Part shown: piece by piece, positions 7,955 through 15,341 of the stretch
Numbering within the stretch: the first letter of the stretch is position 1
How the letters are laid out: each line of letters opens with the position of its first letter
Assembly: GCF_036607905.1 (NCBI RefSeq)
Contig: NZ_CP144555.1
Location: forward strand, 6,324,001-6,388,000
Length of the DNA: 64,000 nucleotides
From: Streptomyces sp. SCSIO 75703
GTDB taxonomy: Bacteria > Actinomycetota > Actinomycetes > Streptomycetales > Streptomycetaceae
Direction: 5' to 3'
Position numbers and translations under genes: made by a program
The notes under the pieces: generated by a model
Told to the model about the DNA's origin: nothing
Seen by the model: the letters and a program-made list of their open reading frames with translations, nothing else
Databases searched by the model: none

Positions 7955-8631
7955 CCTCGGCCCAGCCCTTGGCCGACGCCCTCGCCGGCCGCCTGATCGT
8001 GTCCTGCCAGGCACCGCCCGGCGACCCGATGCGCGACACCGGCACCCTGGTCCGCATGGCCCTCGCGGCGCGCTCCGGCGGCGCGGCGGCCGTGCGCGTC
8101 AACGACCCGGAGGTGGTCGCGGCGGCGGTCGCCACCGTCGGCCTGCCGGTGATCGGCCTCTGGAAGGACGGCGACGACGGCGTCTTCATCACCCCGACCG
8201 TGCGCCACGCGCTAGCCCTCGTGGCGGCCGGCGCCGCCGTCGTGGCGGCCGACGCCACCGCGCGCCCGCGCCCCGACGGCAGCACCTTCGCCCAGCTCGT
8301 GGAGGCGGTCCACGCGGAGGGCGCCCTGGTCATGGCCGACGTCTCCACTCTCGACGAGGGGCGCGAGGCCGCGCGGCAGGGCGCCGACTTCGTCGGGACC
8401 ACCCTGTCCGGTTACGTGCCCGGGTCCCCGGCGGGGACCGGACCGGACCTGGCGCTCGTCGCGGACCTCGCCGCCGCCGTCGCCACACCGGTGATCGCCG
8501 AGGGCCGGATCGCCACGCCGGACCAGGCGGCCCGGGCGCTCGCCGCCGGCGCGCACAGCGTCGTCGTGGGCACCGCCATCACCGCGCCGACCGCGCTGAC
8601 CCGTCTGTTCGCGCGCCGGCTCACCGCCTGA
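7951..8631 (+). CDS. nanE: N-acetylmannosamine-6-phosphate 2-epimerase
   Basis: The 226-residue protein is a TIM barrel of the NanE family. It shows LIVSCQAPPGDPM at the N-terminus, the catalytic-lysine region PVIGLWKDG, the ADATARPRP strand typical of NanE (usually DAT.R.RP), MADVSTLDEG and the phosphate-binding end VIAEGRIATPDQA...VVVGTAIT. It converts ManNAc-6-P to GlcNAc-6-P, which joins amino-sugar catabolism. The ATG at 7951 overlaps the nanK stop by 4 bp. A very strong hairpin ends the operon 9 bp downstream. This completes a full nan pathway in one transcript. Confidence 0.92.
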   Translation: MTSAQPLADALAGRLIVSCQAPPGDPMRDTGTLVRMALAARSGGAAAVRVNDPEVVAAAVATVGLPVIGLWKDGDDGVFITPTVRHALALVAAGAAVVAADATARPRPDGSTFAQLVEAVHAEGALVMADVSTLDEGREAARQGADFVGTTLSGYVPGSPAGTGPDLALVADLAAAVATPVIAEGRIATPDQAARALAAGAHSVVVGTAITAPTALTRLFARRLTA

Positions 8632-8639
8632 GGGGAGAC

Positions 8640-8682
8640 GCGGGAGGGGCGGTGGGAGTCCCGCTCCCACCGCCCCTCCCGC
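8640..8682. terminator. Bidirectional terminator between nanE and gap
   Basis: A perfect 19-bp stem (8640-8658 with 8664-8682) with a 5-base loop lies in the 73-bp gap between two converging genes. It can stop transcripts from both sides. Confidence 0.85.
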
Positions 8683-8704
8683 GCGTACCGGTGCGCTTCG
8701 CGGA

Positions 8705-10150
8705 TCAGACCGCCGGGGCCGGGTACGTCGGGTACTCCACCCCCGAGACGTGCTGGACCACGCGCACGACCTGGCAGGAGTAGCCGAACTCGTTGTCGTA
8801 CCAGAGGTAGAGGATGGCGTTGTCGCCCTCCACCTTGAGCGCGCCCGCGTCCACGATGGAGGCGTGGCGCGAGCCGATGAAGTCGCTGGAGACCGCGTCG
8901 GGCGCGCTGATGAAGTCGATCTGGCGCTTGAGCGGCGAGGTCAGCGACACGTCGCGCAGGTGGTCGAGGACGTCCTCGCGGGTGGTCTCCCGGGCGAGCT
9001 GGAGGTTGAGGATCGCTATCGACACGTTCGGCACCGGCACCCGGATGGAGCTGCCGGTGATGCGGGCCTTCAGGTCCGGGAGGGCCTTGGCGACCGCGGA
9101 GGCGGCGCCGGTCTCCGTGATCACCATGTTCAGCGGCGCGGACCGGCCGCGGCGGTCGGACTTGTGGTAGTTGTCCAGCAGGTTCTGGTCGTTGGTGAAG
9201 GAGTGGACCGTCTCCACGTGACCGCGCAGCACGCCGTACTCGTCGGCCATGGCCTTCAGCGGCGGCACGATCGCGTTGGTGGTGCAGGAGGCGCAGGACA
9301 GGATCTGCTCGTCCGGCTTGATGGTGTCATGGTTGACGCCGTGGACGATGTTGGGGACGTCGCCCTTGCCCGGAGCCGTCAGGACGACCTTGTCGATGCC
9401 GGGCCGCAGGTGCTTGGAGAGCCCCTCGCGGTCGCGCCACCGGCCGGTGTTGTCGATGAGGATGGCCTGGGAGATGCCGTACTCCGTGTAGTCGACCTTC
9501 GTCGGGTCGTCGGAGTAGATGACCTTGATCTCGTTGCCGTTGGCGACGATCGTGCGGGCTTCCTCATCCACGGTGATGGTGCCCTGGAACTGCCCGTGGA
9601 TGGAGTCGCGGCGCAGCAGCGAGGCGCGCTTGACCAGGTCGCCGCCGCCGCTGTCGCGGACGACGATGGCGCGCAGCCGCAGGCCGTTGCCGGACCCGGT
9701 CTTCTCGATGAGCAGGCGGGCGAGGAGGCGGCCGATGCGGCCGAAGCCGTAGAGGACGACGTCGCGCGGCTCGCGGCGCTCGATCTTGTTCTCGCCCATG
9801 GCGCCGGCCACGGCCTCGGCGGTGAAGTCCTCGACCGACAGTCCGCGGTCGTCCTCGCGGTAGGTCGCGGCGAGCATGCCGAGGTCGATCTGGGAGGGGC
9901 CCAGGTCGAGCGTGGTGAGGGCCTGGAGGAAGGGGAGGGTCTCGGTGACGGACAGCTCCGCGCCGGCGATCTGCCGGGCGAAACGGTGCGTCTTCAGGAT
10001 GCTGACCACCGACTTGTTCACCAAGGAACGGCTGTGCAGCAGGACCGTGACGTCCCGCTCCCGGTGGAGCTTCCCGATCATCGGGATCATCGATTCCGCG
10101 ATCTGTTCGCGGTTCTTCCAATGAGTGAACGAGTCGTCGTTGACAGTCAC
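8705..10150 (-). CDS. gap: Glyceraldehyde-3-phosphate dehydrogenase, long form
   Basis: This 481-residue protein is a GAPDH with an N-terminal extension of roughly 125 residues before the Rossmann motif VVLYGFGRIGRLLARLL. The catalytic Cys is in SCASCTTNAIVP (about residue 288) and the C-terminal half has WYDNEFGYSCQV. Classic glycolytic GAPDH is about 335 residues. The extended form is a known separate clade in actinobacteria and some other bacteria. It interconverts glyceraldehyde-3-phosphate and 1,3-bisphosphoglycerate with NAD(P). It stands alone, converging on the nan operon. The reverse-strand hexamer TAGCAT at 10183-10188 is a possible -10 about 33 bp upstream of the start. Confidence 0.95.
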   Translation of the reverse strand: MTVNDDSFTHWKNREQIAESMIPMIGKLHRERDVTVLLHSRSLVNKSVVSILKTHRFARQIAGAELSVTETLPFLQALTTLDLGPSQIDLGMLAATYREDDRGLSVEDFTAEAVAGAMGENKIERREPRDVVLYGFGRIGRLLARLLIEKTGSGNGLRLRAIVVRDSGGGDLVKRASLLRRDSIHGQFQGTITVDEEARTIVANGNEIKVIYSDDPTKVDYTEYGISQAILIDNTGRWRDREGLSKHLRPGIDKVVLTAPGKGDVPNIVHGVNHDTIKPDEQILSCASCTTNAIVPPLKAMADEYGVLRGHVETVHSFTNDQNLLDNYHKSDRRGRSAPLNMVITETGAASAVAKALPDLKARITGSSIRVPVPNVSIAILNLQLARETTREDVLDHLRDVSLTSPLKRQIDFISAPDAVSSDFIGSRHASIVDAGALKVEGDNAILYLWYDNEFGYSCQVVRVVQHVSGVEYPTYPAPAV

Positions 10151-10576
10151 GTCTCTTATCTTTCGAGCTAGGCGGCGCTCATATGCTAACCCGGGACCCT
10201 GGCTGATCGATCAAGTGGGCCCCCATGCGATCAGATGATCACTCAAGAAGGCGGGCGCGGGCCCGTCCCGGACGCTGCGCGGGGGAGCGGGCGGCCGTCC
10301 GCCGGATGCCGCCCGGCCCGGGGCGGGCCCGCCGGCGGGCCCCCGACGAGGCGGCACCCGCGTGGCGCTCGACCGGCCGCCCGGCCTGCGCGGCGGCGGG
10401 GGTCACCGCACCGCGCGGGTGTCACCGGGAGCGCCGAGGACCTGCCGTTCAGGGACGTCCCGGACCCGGGGACCGGACAGGATTGCGCCCCCGGCGTTCG
10501 GGTACGCGAGCCTGGACGCGCCCGTGCCGACCGTCCGGGCGCCCTCCCCACACCCCCGGCCACCAGGGAATCTGCC
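10151..10576. other. Intergenic, gap and SseB-like gene promoters
   Basis: This 426-bp gap between divergent genes holds the palindrome TGATCGATCA (10204-10213) and nearby GATC-rich repeats up to 10243, possibly operator sites. The rest is GC-rich with only shadow reading frames. I see no gene. Confidence 0.5.
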
Positions 10577-10978
10577 ATGGACACACCTGCCAACGACAAC
10601 TCCGTCTCGCCCGCCCGGCGGGCACTGGACACCCTCGCCCGGAACACCGAGGACACCGCCGCGCTGGACACACTGGCCGGCAGCGACGTCCTCGTCCCGG
10701 TGCCGGACGACGCCGACGACAAGGACGCCGCCGACCCCGGCATGCTGGCCCTGCCCGTACTGGAGCAGCAGGGCGGGCGCCAAGTGGTGCCCGTGTTCAC
10801 CTCGGAGGTGGAGATGGCCGACCTGTTGCCGTACGTTTCCCGCTACCGTCTGGTACCGCTCGGCGCGCTCGCCGCCCAGTGGCCGGCGGACGACCTCTCG
10901 CTCTCCATCGACGCCGGCTCGGAACACCGGCTCACGCTCACCTCGGACGGGGTGCGCACCCTGCTGGCCCGCCCCTGA
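10577..10978 (+). CDS. SseB-family protein
   Basis: The 133-residue protein has the SseB N-terminal domain pattern: a leader MDTPANDNSVSPARRALDTL, then VLVPVPDD, an acidic loop, LALPVLEQQGGRQVVPVFTSEVEM and a hydrophobic end. Members of this family are small cytoplasmic proteins; in Streptomyces they are common near signalling or cell-wall genes and have no fixed biochemical role. The ATG at 10577 was chosen because homology-like sequence begins there and a weak CAGGGA site precedes it, although the frame is open upstream. It diverges from gap and converges on the MarR gene. Confidence 0.7.
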   Translation: MDTPANDNSVSPARRALDTLARNTEDTAALDTLAGSDVLVPVPDDADDKDAADPGMLALPVLEQQGGRQVVPVFTSEVEMADLLPYVSRYRLVPLGALAAQWPADDLSLSIDAGSEHRLTLTSDGVRTLLARP

Positions 10979-10990
10979 CGGGTACCGGGC

Positions 10991-11383
10991 TCAGCCGTCG
11001 CCCAGCACGCGGGCCAGCGCGGCCCGCTGCAGGGGCAGCACCTCGGCGTGCAGCTCACGCCCCTTGCGGGTGAGGGCGACCCGCACGCCGCGCCGGTCCT
11101 CCACGCACATGGAGCGCTCCACCAGCCCGTCCCGCTCCAGCCGGGCGATCAGACGGGACAGCGCGCTCTGGCTCAGGTGGACCCGGCCGGCCAGGTTCTG
11201 CACGCGGCACTGGGCGCCCTCCCCGGGCGCCTCGGAGACCAGCAGGTCCAGCACCTCGAAATCGCTCGCGATCAGTCCGTGCGGATGCAGCGCGCGGTCG
11301 ATCTCGCACAGTGTGCGCGCGTGCACCGAGAGGATGTCGCGCCAGCGCTCCTCGAGCCGCCCACCGGCCGTCTTGGCTGCCAT
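10991..11383 (-). CDS. MarR-family transcriptional regulator
   Basis: The 130-residue protein shows a MarR winged helix: LHPHGLIASDFEVLDLL, then CRVQNLAGRVHLSQSALSRLIARLERDGLVER and the wing CVEDRRGVRVALTRKG. Such dimers usually repress efflux or stress genes and release DNA on binding phenolic ligands or oxidants. The ATG at 11383 begins MAAKTAGG; longer in-frame starts upstream have no support. It ends 12 bp from the stop of the SseB-like gene, converging with it, and diverges from the fluoride-channel operon, so it may control itself or that operon. Confidence 0.85.
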   Translation of the reverse strand: MAAKTAGGRLEERWRDILSVHARTLCEIDRALHPHGLIASDFEVLDLLVSEAPGEGAQCRVQNLAGRVHLSQSALSRLIARLERDGLVERSMCVEDRRGVRVALTRKGRELHAEVLPLQRAALARVLGDG

Positions 11384-11662
11384 ACCCGCACGGTAGCACC
11401 GGGAAAACCGCCCGCCGAGTGGTCGAACGGCCCCTGGTACGAAGGCGAACCGGCCCTCCGCGGCACCCCGGCCGGCCCCTCGCCCCGCAGGCGCGAGGTG
11501 ACCCGGCCCCACCGGGCGCTAAGCTGCCGGGGAAGCCGCGGTCCACGCGTCCGCGGCACGGCGGTGGGGCTCGCCGTACCCGAACCGCGGCACCGGCGCC
11601 GCCGACGGTCCCTCCTTGCGCGCGGTGGCCCTTCCCGCCCGGCGAGTAGGAGACGCACGACC

Positions 11663-12124
11663 GTGACAGCCCCGAGGACCCGACGGCCCGCGGCCCGCGC
11701 CGCGACCCGGCGGCGGCGCGCCTGGCGCACCCAAACGCCTGTCGTCGCCGTCGTGGCGCTCGGCGGGGCCGTCGGCGCCTCCGCCCGCCACGCGGCCTCC
11801 CTGTGGTGGCCGACGCCCCCCGGCGGCTTCCCCTGGACGGTCTTCTGGGTCAACATCGCGGGCTGCGCCGTCATCGGCGTCTTCATGGTGCTCATCACCG
11901 ACGTGTGGGCCGCCCACCGCCTGGTGCGGCCCTTCTTCGGCACCGGTGTCCTCGGCGGCTTCACGACCTTCTCGACCTACGCCGTCGACGGCCGCGGCCT
12001 CCTCGCCGCCGGCGAGCCCCGTACCGCCCTGCCCTACCTCGCCGCGACGCCCGTCGCGGCCCTCACCGCGGTGTGGCTCGCCGCCTGGGCCGCCCGCCGC
12101 GTCCTGAAGTGGAGACAGCCATGA
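11663..12124 (+). CDS. crcB: Fluoride ion channel FluC/CrcB, first subunit
   Basis: After an Arg-rich N-terminal tail of about 25 residues the protein has four membrane segments with the Fluc signatures GGAVGASARH, FWVNIAGCAVIGVFM and GVLGGFTTFSTYAVD. Fluc proteins export fluoride as dual-topology dimers or heterodimers. The GTG at 11663 is preceded by AGGAG at the right spacing and gives 153 residues. A 4-bp ATGA overlap couples it to the DUF190 gene. With the second crcB at 12501 it probably forms a heterodimer. I do not recognise a fluoride riboswitch upstream. Confidence 0.88.
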   Translation: MTAPRTRRPAARAATRRRRAWRTQTPVVAVVALGGAVGASARHAASLWWPTPPGGFPWTVFWVNIAGCAVIGVFMVLITDVWAAHRLVRPFFGTGVLGGFTTFSTYAVDGRGLLAAGEPRTALPYLAATPVAALTAVWLAAWAARRVLKWRQP

Positions 12125-12507
12125 CGCGACTCACCGGCAACGCCCTGCGCGTGACCGTCTTCGTCGGGGAGAACGACACCTGGCACCACAAACCGGTCTA
12201 CGCCGAGATCGTGCACCGCGCCCACGCCGCCGGACTCGCCGGCGCGAGCGTCTTCCGGGGCATCGAGGGCTTCGGCGCCTCCTCCCTGATCCACACCACC
12301 CGGCTGCTCTCCCTCAGCGAGGACCTGCCGGTGGCCGTCGTCATCGTCGACACCGGCGAACGCGTCCGCGCCTTCCTGCCGCAACTGGACGAACTGGTCA
12401 CCGAGGGCCTGGTGGTCCTCGACGACTGCCAGGTCATCCGGTACGCCGGCCGGGAGGCGGAGCCCGGGGCCGGCGGCGCGACGGCGGGGGACGGCCGCCC
12501 GTGGTGA
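12121..12507 (+). CDS. DUF190 family protein (PII-like fold)
   Basis: The 128-residue protein matches the DUF190 family: RVTVFVGENDTWHHKPVYAEIVHRAHAAGLAGASVFRGIEGFG, then LPVAVVIVDTGERVRAFLPQLDEL. These are small GlnB/PII-like trimers often found between or beside crcB genes. The residues HHKPVY and GIEGFG are the family hallmarks. Function is unproven, but the position between two channel genes with 4-bp overlaps on both sides strongly suggests a partner or regulator of fluoride efflux. Confidence 0.85.
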   Translation: MTRLTGNALRVTVFVGENDTWHHKPVYAEIVHRAHAAGLAGASVFRGIEGFGASSLIHTTRLLSLSEDLPVAVVIVDTGERVRAFLPQLDELVTEGLVVLDDCQVIRYAGREAEPGAGGATAGDGRPW

Positions 12508-12878
12508 ACTGGCTGCTGGTCGTCGCGGGCGCCATGGTCGGCGCCCCGCTGCGCTACCTCACCGACCGCGCCGTGCAGCGCCGGCACGACTCGGTCTTCC
12601 CCTGGGGCACCTTCACCGTCAACGTCGCCGGCTCCCTGGTCCTCGGCGTGCTCACCGGCGCGGCCCTCGCCGGGGCGGCGGGCTCCCGCCTCCAGCTTCT
12701 CCTCGGCACCGGCCTGTGCGGCGCCCTGACGACGTACTCGACCTTCTCCTACGAGACGCTGCGGCTGGCCGAGACGGGCGCCCGGCTGCACGCCGCCGCC
12801 AACGTCGCCGCGAGCGTGGCGGCGGGTCTCGGCGCGGCGTTCGCGGGCGTGGCCCTGGCCGGGGCGCTGTGGGCGTGA
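12501..12878 (+). CDS. crcB: Fluoride ion channel FluC/CrcB, second subunit
   Basis: This 125-residue four-helix protein carries the Fluc motifs VVAGAMVGAPLRYLTDR, GTFTVNVAGSLVLGVL and GTGLCGALTTYSTFSYE. It lacks the basic N-terminal tail of the first subunit. Two consecutive GTG codons (12501, 12504) can serve as start; 12504 would make a 4-bp GTGA overlap like the one upstream. The pair of different subunits fits a heterodimeric Fluc channel. The final bases including the stop are part of a short imperfect duplication (see repeat at 12869). Confidence 0.87.
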   Translation: MVNWLLVVAGAMVGAPLRYLTDRAVQRRHDSVFPWGTFTVNVAGSLVLGVLTGAALAGAAGSRLQLLLGTGLCGALTTYSTFSYETLRLAETGARLHAAANVAASVAAGLGAAFAGVALAGALWA

Positions 12879-12930
12879 GCGGGGCAGGGCCGGGGCGCCG
12901 TGGGCGTGAGCGCGGGCCGGGCCGGGGCGC
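12869..12930 (+). repeat. Imperfect 31-bp tandem duplication across the crcB stop codon
   Basis: The segment beginning GTGGGCGTGAGCG at 12869 recurs at 12900 and is followed both times by a GGGCCGGGGCGC-type run. The first copy contains the last codons and stop of the second fluoride-channel gene. It looks like a recent slippage duplication. Confidence 0.6.
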
Positions 12931-12981
12931 GGGGCCGGCGGGTCCGGGGGCGCGGGGCGGCGTCCGGCCGGTCCGTGCAGA

Positions 12982-13914
12982 ATGGCGGCCATGACCACCA
13001 CCACGGACTACCAGGAGGTCCTGGAGCGCGTCGCCGAGGAGATCGAGCGGACCCCCGGACGCGGACGGCCCGCCGACTACATCCCGGCGCTCGCCGCCCT
13101 CGACCCGCGCCGCTTCGGCATGGCGGTCGCCGAGCCGGACGGCACCGTGTACGGCGTGGGGGACTGGCGGCAGCCCTTCTCCGCGCAGTCCGTCACCAAG
13201 GTCTTCACCCTCGCCCTCGACCTGGCCCGCGAGGGCGACACCCTCTGGGAGCACGTCGGCCGCGAGCCCTCCGGCAACCCGTTCAACTCCCTGGTGCAAC
13301 TGGAGTACGAGCACGGCATCCCCCGCAACCCCTTCGTCAACGCGGGTGCCCTCGTCGTCACCGACCGGCTGCACACCCGTACCGGCGACGCGGCGGGGGA
13401 GCTGCTGGACTTCCTGCGCGCCGAGAGCGGCAACCCGGAGCTGACCTTCGACGAGGAGGTCGCCGCCTCCGAGGCGGCGCACGGCGACCGCAACGCGGCC
13501 CTCGCCCACTTCATGGCCTCCTACGGCAACATCGACAACCCGGTGCCGGACCTGCTGGAGCAGTACTTCCGCCAGTGCTCGGTCATCGCGTCCTGCGCCG
13601 ACCTCGCGCTGGCGGCCGGCTTCCTGGCCCGGCACGGCGTCCGCGCCGACGGCAGCCGCCTGCTGAGCAGCCGTCAGGCCAAGCAGGTGAACGCCGTGAT
13701 GCTGACCTGCGGCACCTACGACGCGGCCGGCGACTTCGCGTACCGGGTGGGGCTGCCCGGCAAGAGCGGCGTCGGCGGCGGCATCATCGCGGTCGTGCCG
13801 GGCCGCTGCACGCTCTGCGTGTGGAGCCCCGGCCTGGACGAACGCGGCAACTCGGTGGCCGGGGTGGCGGCGCTGGACCGCTTCACCACGCTCACCGGCC
13901 TCTCCGTGTTCTGA
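12982..13914 (+). CDS. glsA: Glutaminase A
   Basis: The 310-residue protein is a serine-dependent glutaminase of the beta-lactamase fold, converting glutamine to glutamate and ammonia. Hallmarks are GRPADYIPALA, the SxxK catalytic pair in SAQSVTKVFTLA, GREPSGNPFNSL, NPFVNAGALVV, ASYGNIDN and the C-terminal GLPGKSGVGGGI. The start could be ATG 12982 or ATG 12991; the difference is three residues. It is a single-domain enzyme without the STAS extension found in some actinobacterial homologues. It converges on the carboxypeptidase gene with only 10 bp between. Confidence 0.93.
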   Translation: MAAMTTTTDYQEVLERVAEEIERTPGRGRPADYIPALAALDPRRFGMAVAEPDGTVYGVGDWRQPFSAQSVTKVFTLALDLAREGDTLWEHVGREPSGNPFNSLVQLEYEHGIPRNPFVNAGALVVTDRLHTRTGDAAGELLDFLRAESGNPELTFDEEVAASEAAHGDRNAALAHFMASYGNIDNPVPDLLEQYFRQCSVIASCADLALAAGFLARHGVRADGSRLLSSRQAKQVNAVMLTCGTYDAAGDFAYRVGLPGKSGVGGGIIAVVPGRCTLCVWSPGLDERGNSVAGVAALDRFTTLTGLSVF

Positions 13915-13924
13915 CGCCGCCGGA

Positions 13925-15226
13925 TCAGGCGCCGTCGCCGTCCTGACGGCGCCGCCGGGCCAGTGCCAGGGCGCCCGCGCCGATCCCGGCGGCCCCCGTC
14001 ACCATCCCGGCCCGCGTCCAGCCGGTGCCGGTGTGGTGCTCCGGCGCCGCCACGGTGGGGGGCACGGCCGTCGGTCCCTGCCGCGGGGAGCCGCCGGGTA
14101 CGCCTCCCGGGTCGAGCGAGCCGACCGGGTCGACGCGCCCGGCCGCCTCGAAGCCCCAGTCGAGCAGGGCGCGTGCTTCCTCGTAGACGGCGTACCCGCC
14201 GCCCTCCTGAGGGTTCATCACCGTCACCACGAGGGTGCGCCCGTCCCGGCGGGCCGCGGTGACCAGGGTGTTGCCCGCGTTGCTGGTGTAGCCGTTCTTG
14301 ACGCCGATCAGCCCCGGGTACGCCTCCACGCCGTCCTCGCCGGTCAGCAGCCGGTTGGTGTTGCGGATGCCGAAGGAGGAGCCGCCCCCGTCCGGGAAGT
14401 AGGCGTCCACCTTGGCGCAGTACCGGGCGAAGTCCGGGTCGCGCAGCCCTTCCCGGCCGAACACCGCGAGGTCGTAGGCGGAGGAGACCTGCCCCGGCGC
14501 GTCGTACCCGTCGGGCGAGAGCACGTGCGTGTCCAGCGCGCCGAGCGCCCGGGCCCGCGCCTGCATCCGGGCGACCGTCTCGCTCCAGCCGCCGCCGAGC
14601 GCGGTCAGCACGTGCACCGCGTCGTTGCCGGAGTTGAGGAAGACCCCGTTCCACAGGTCGGAGACCCGGTACGTGCCGCCCTCGACGACCCCGACGAGGC
14701 TGCTGCCGGGGCCGACGTCCGACAGTTCGGCCGCGTCGACCCGGTGCCGGGTCCCGCCCGGCAGGACGGGGAGCATCGTGAGGGCGAACAGCGTCTTGAG
14801 GGTGCTGGCGGGCGGCAGTCCGCGGTGGGCGTCGTGACCGGCGAGCACCTCGCCGCTCCCGGCGTCCGCCACCACCCAGGACAGCGCGGAGACCTCGGGG
14901 AGCCGCGGTGCCCCGGCGCGGGGCCGGACCTGCGTGCCGGGCCGGTGCAACAGGGACCCGGCCGCCCCTGCGGCCGGTCCCGGGGTAGGGGCCGCCCCTG
15001 CGGCCGGTCCCGGGGCAGGAGTCGCCCCTGCGGCCGGTCCCGGGGCAGGGGCCGCGCCTGTGGCCGGTCCGGACTCCCGGGGTGCGGCCGGGCCCGGCCC
15101 GCCGGGCGCGCCGGGGGCCGGGGGCTCCGTACGCGCGACCGCGGCGGCGGGCATCACGGTCAGCAGCCCCGCCACGCACAGCAGACACGTGGACCGAGCC
15201 GCCCGGGATGAGAATCCGATAGTCAT
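13925..15226 (-). CDS. D-alanyl-D-alanine carboxypeptidase (S11 penicillin-binding protein)
   Basis: The protein of about 433 residues has a signal peptide (from MTIGFSSRAARSTCLLCVAG), a low-complexity Ala/Pro/Gly linker, the S11 catalytic domain and a C-terminal membrane anchor (GMVTGAAGIGAGALALARRRR). Active-site motifs are PASTLKTL (Ser-x-x-Lys) and NSGND (Ser-x-Asn). The third is KNGYTSNAGN, where the usual KTG is KNG. It trims the terminal D-Ala from peptidoglycan stem peptides outside the cell. ATG 15226 was preferred over 15292 because it places the signal sequence at the terminus. The linker is built from four copies of a ten-residue repeat. Confidence 0.9.
   Translation of the reverse strand: MTIGFSSRAARSTCLLCVAGLLTVMPAAAVARTEPPAPGAPGGPGPAAPRESGPATGAAPAPGPAAGATPAPGPAAGAAPTPGPAAGAAGSLLHRPGTQVRPRAGAPRLPEVSALSWVVADAGSGEVLAGHDAHRGLPPASTLKTLFALTMLPVLPGGTRHRVDAAELSDVGPGSSLVGVVEGGTYRVSDLWNGVFLNSGNDAVHVLTALGGGWSETVARMQARARALGALDTHVLSPDGYDAPGQVSSAYDLAVFGREGLRDPDFARYCAKVDAYFPDGGGSSFGIRNTNRLLTGEDGVEAYPGLIGVKNGYTSNAGNTLVTAARRDGRTLVVTVMNPQEGGGYAVYEEARALLDWGFEAAGRVDPVGSLDPGGVPGGSPRQGPTAVPPTVAAPEHHTGTGWTRAGMVTGAAGIGAGALALARRRRQDGDGA
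14961..15070 (-). repeat. 30-bp tandem repeat coding a Pro/Ala/Gly linker
   Basis: Nearly four copies of a 30-bp unit (starts at 14961, 14991, 15021, 15051) encode AAGATPAPGP-type decapeptides in the carboxypeptidase. Copies differ by only a few bases, so copy number is likely to vary between strains. Confidence 0.85.
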
Positions 15227-15341
15227 ACCGCAAACGTAGGAAGGGGACCCGCAAGCGCCATACGGGCCGGTCCGACTGGCGCACACGGACACCCGTATGG
15301 CCGTTTCCCGCGGGGTTCCGACGGACCGCCCGGGGTGGCGT

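Noticed and set aside
11400..11662. Possible fluoride riboswitch before the crcB operon
   Set aside because: I could not find the conserved pseudoknot elements; the upstream sequence is plain GC-rich DNA. A covariance-model search would be needed.
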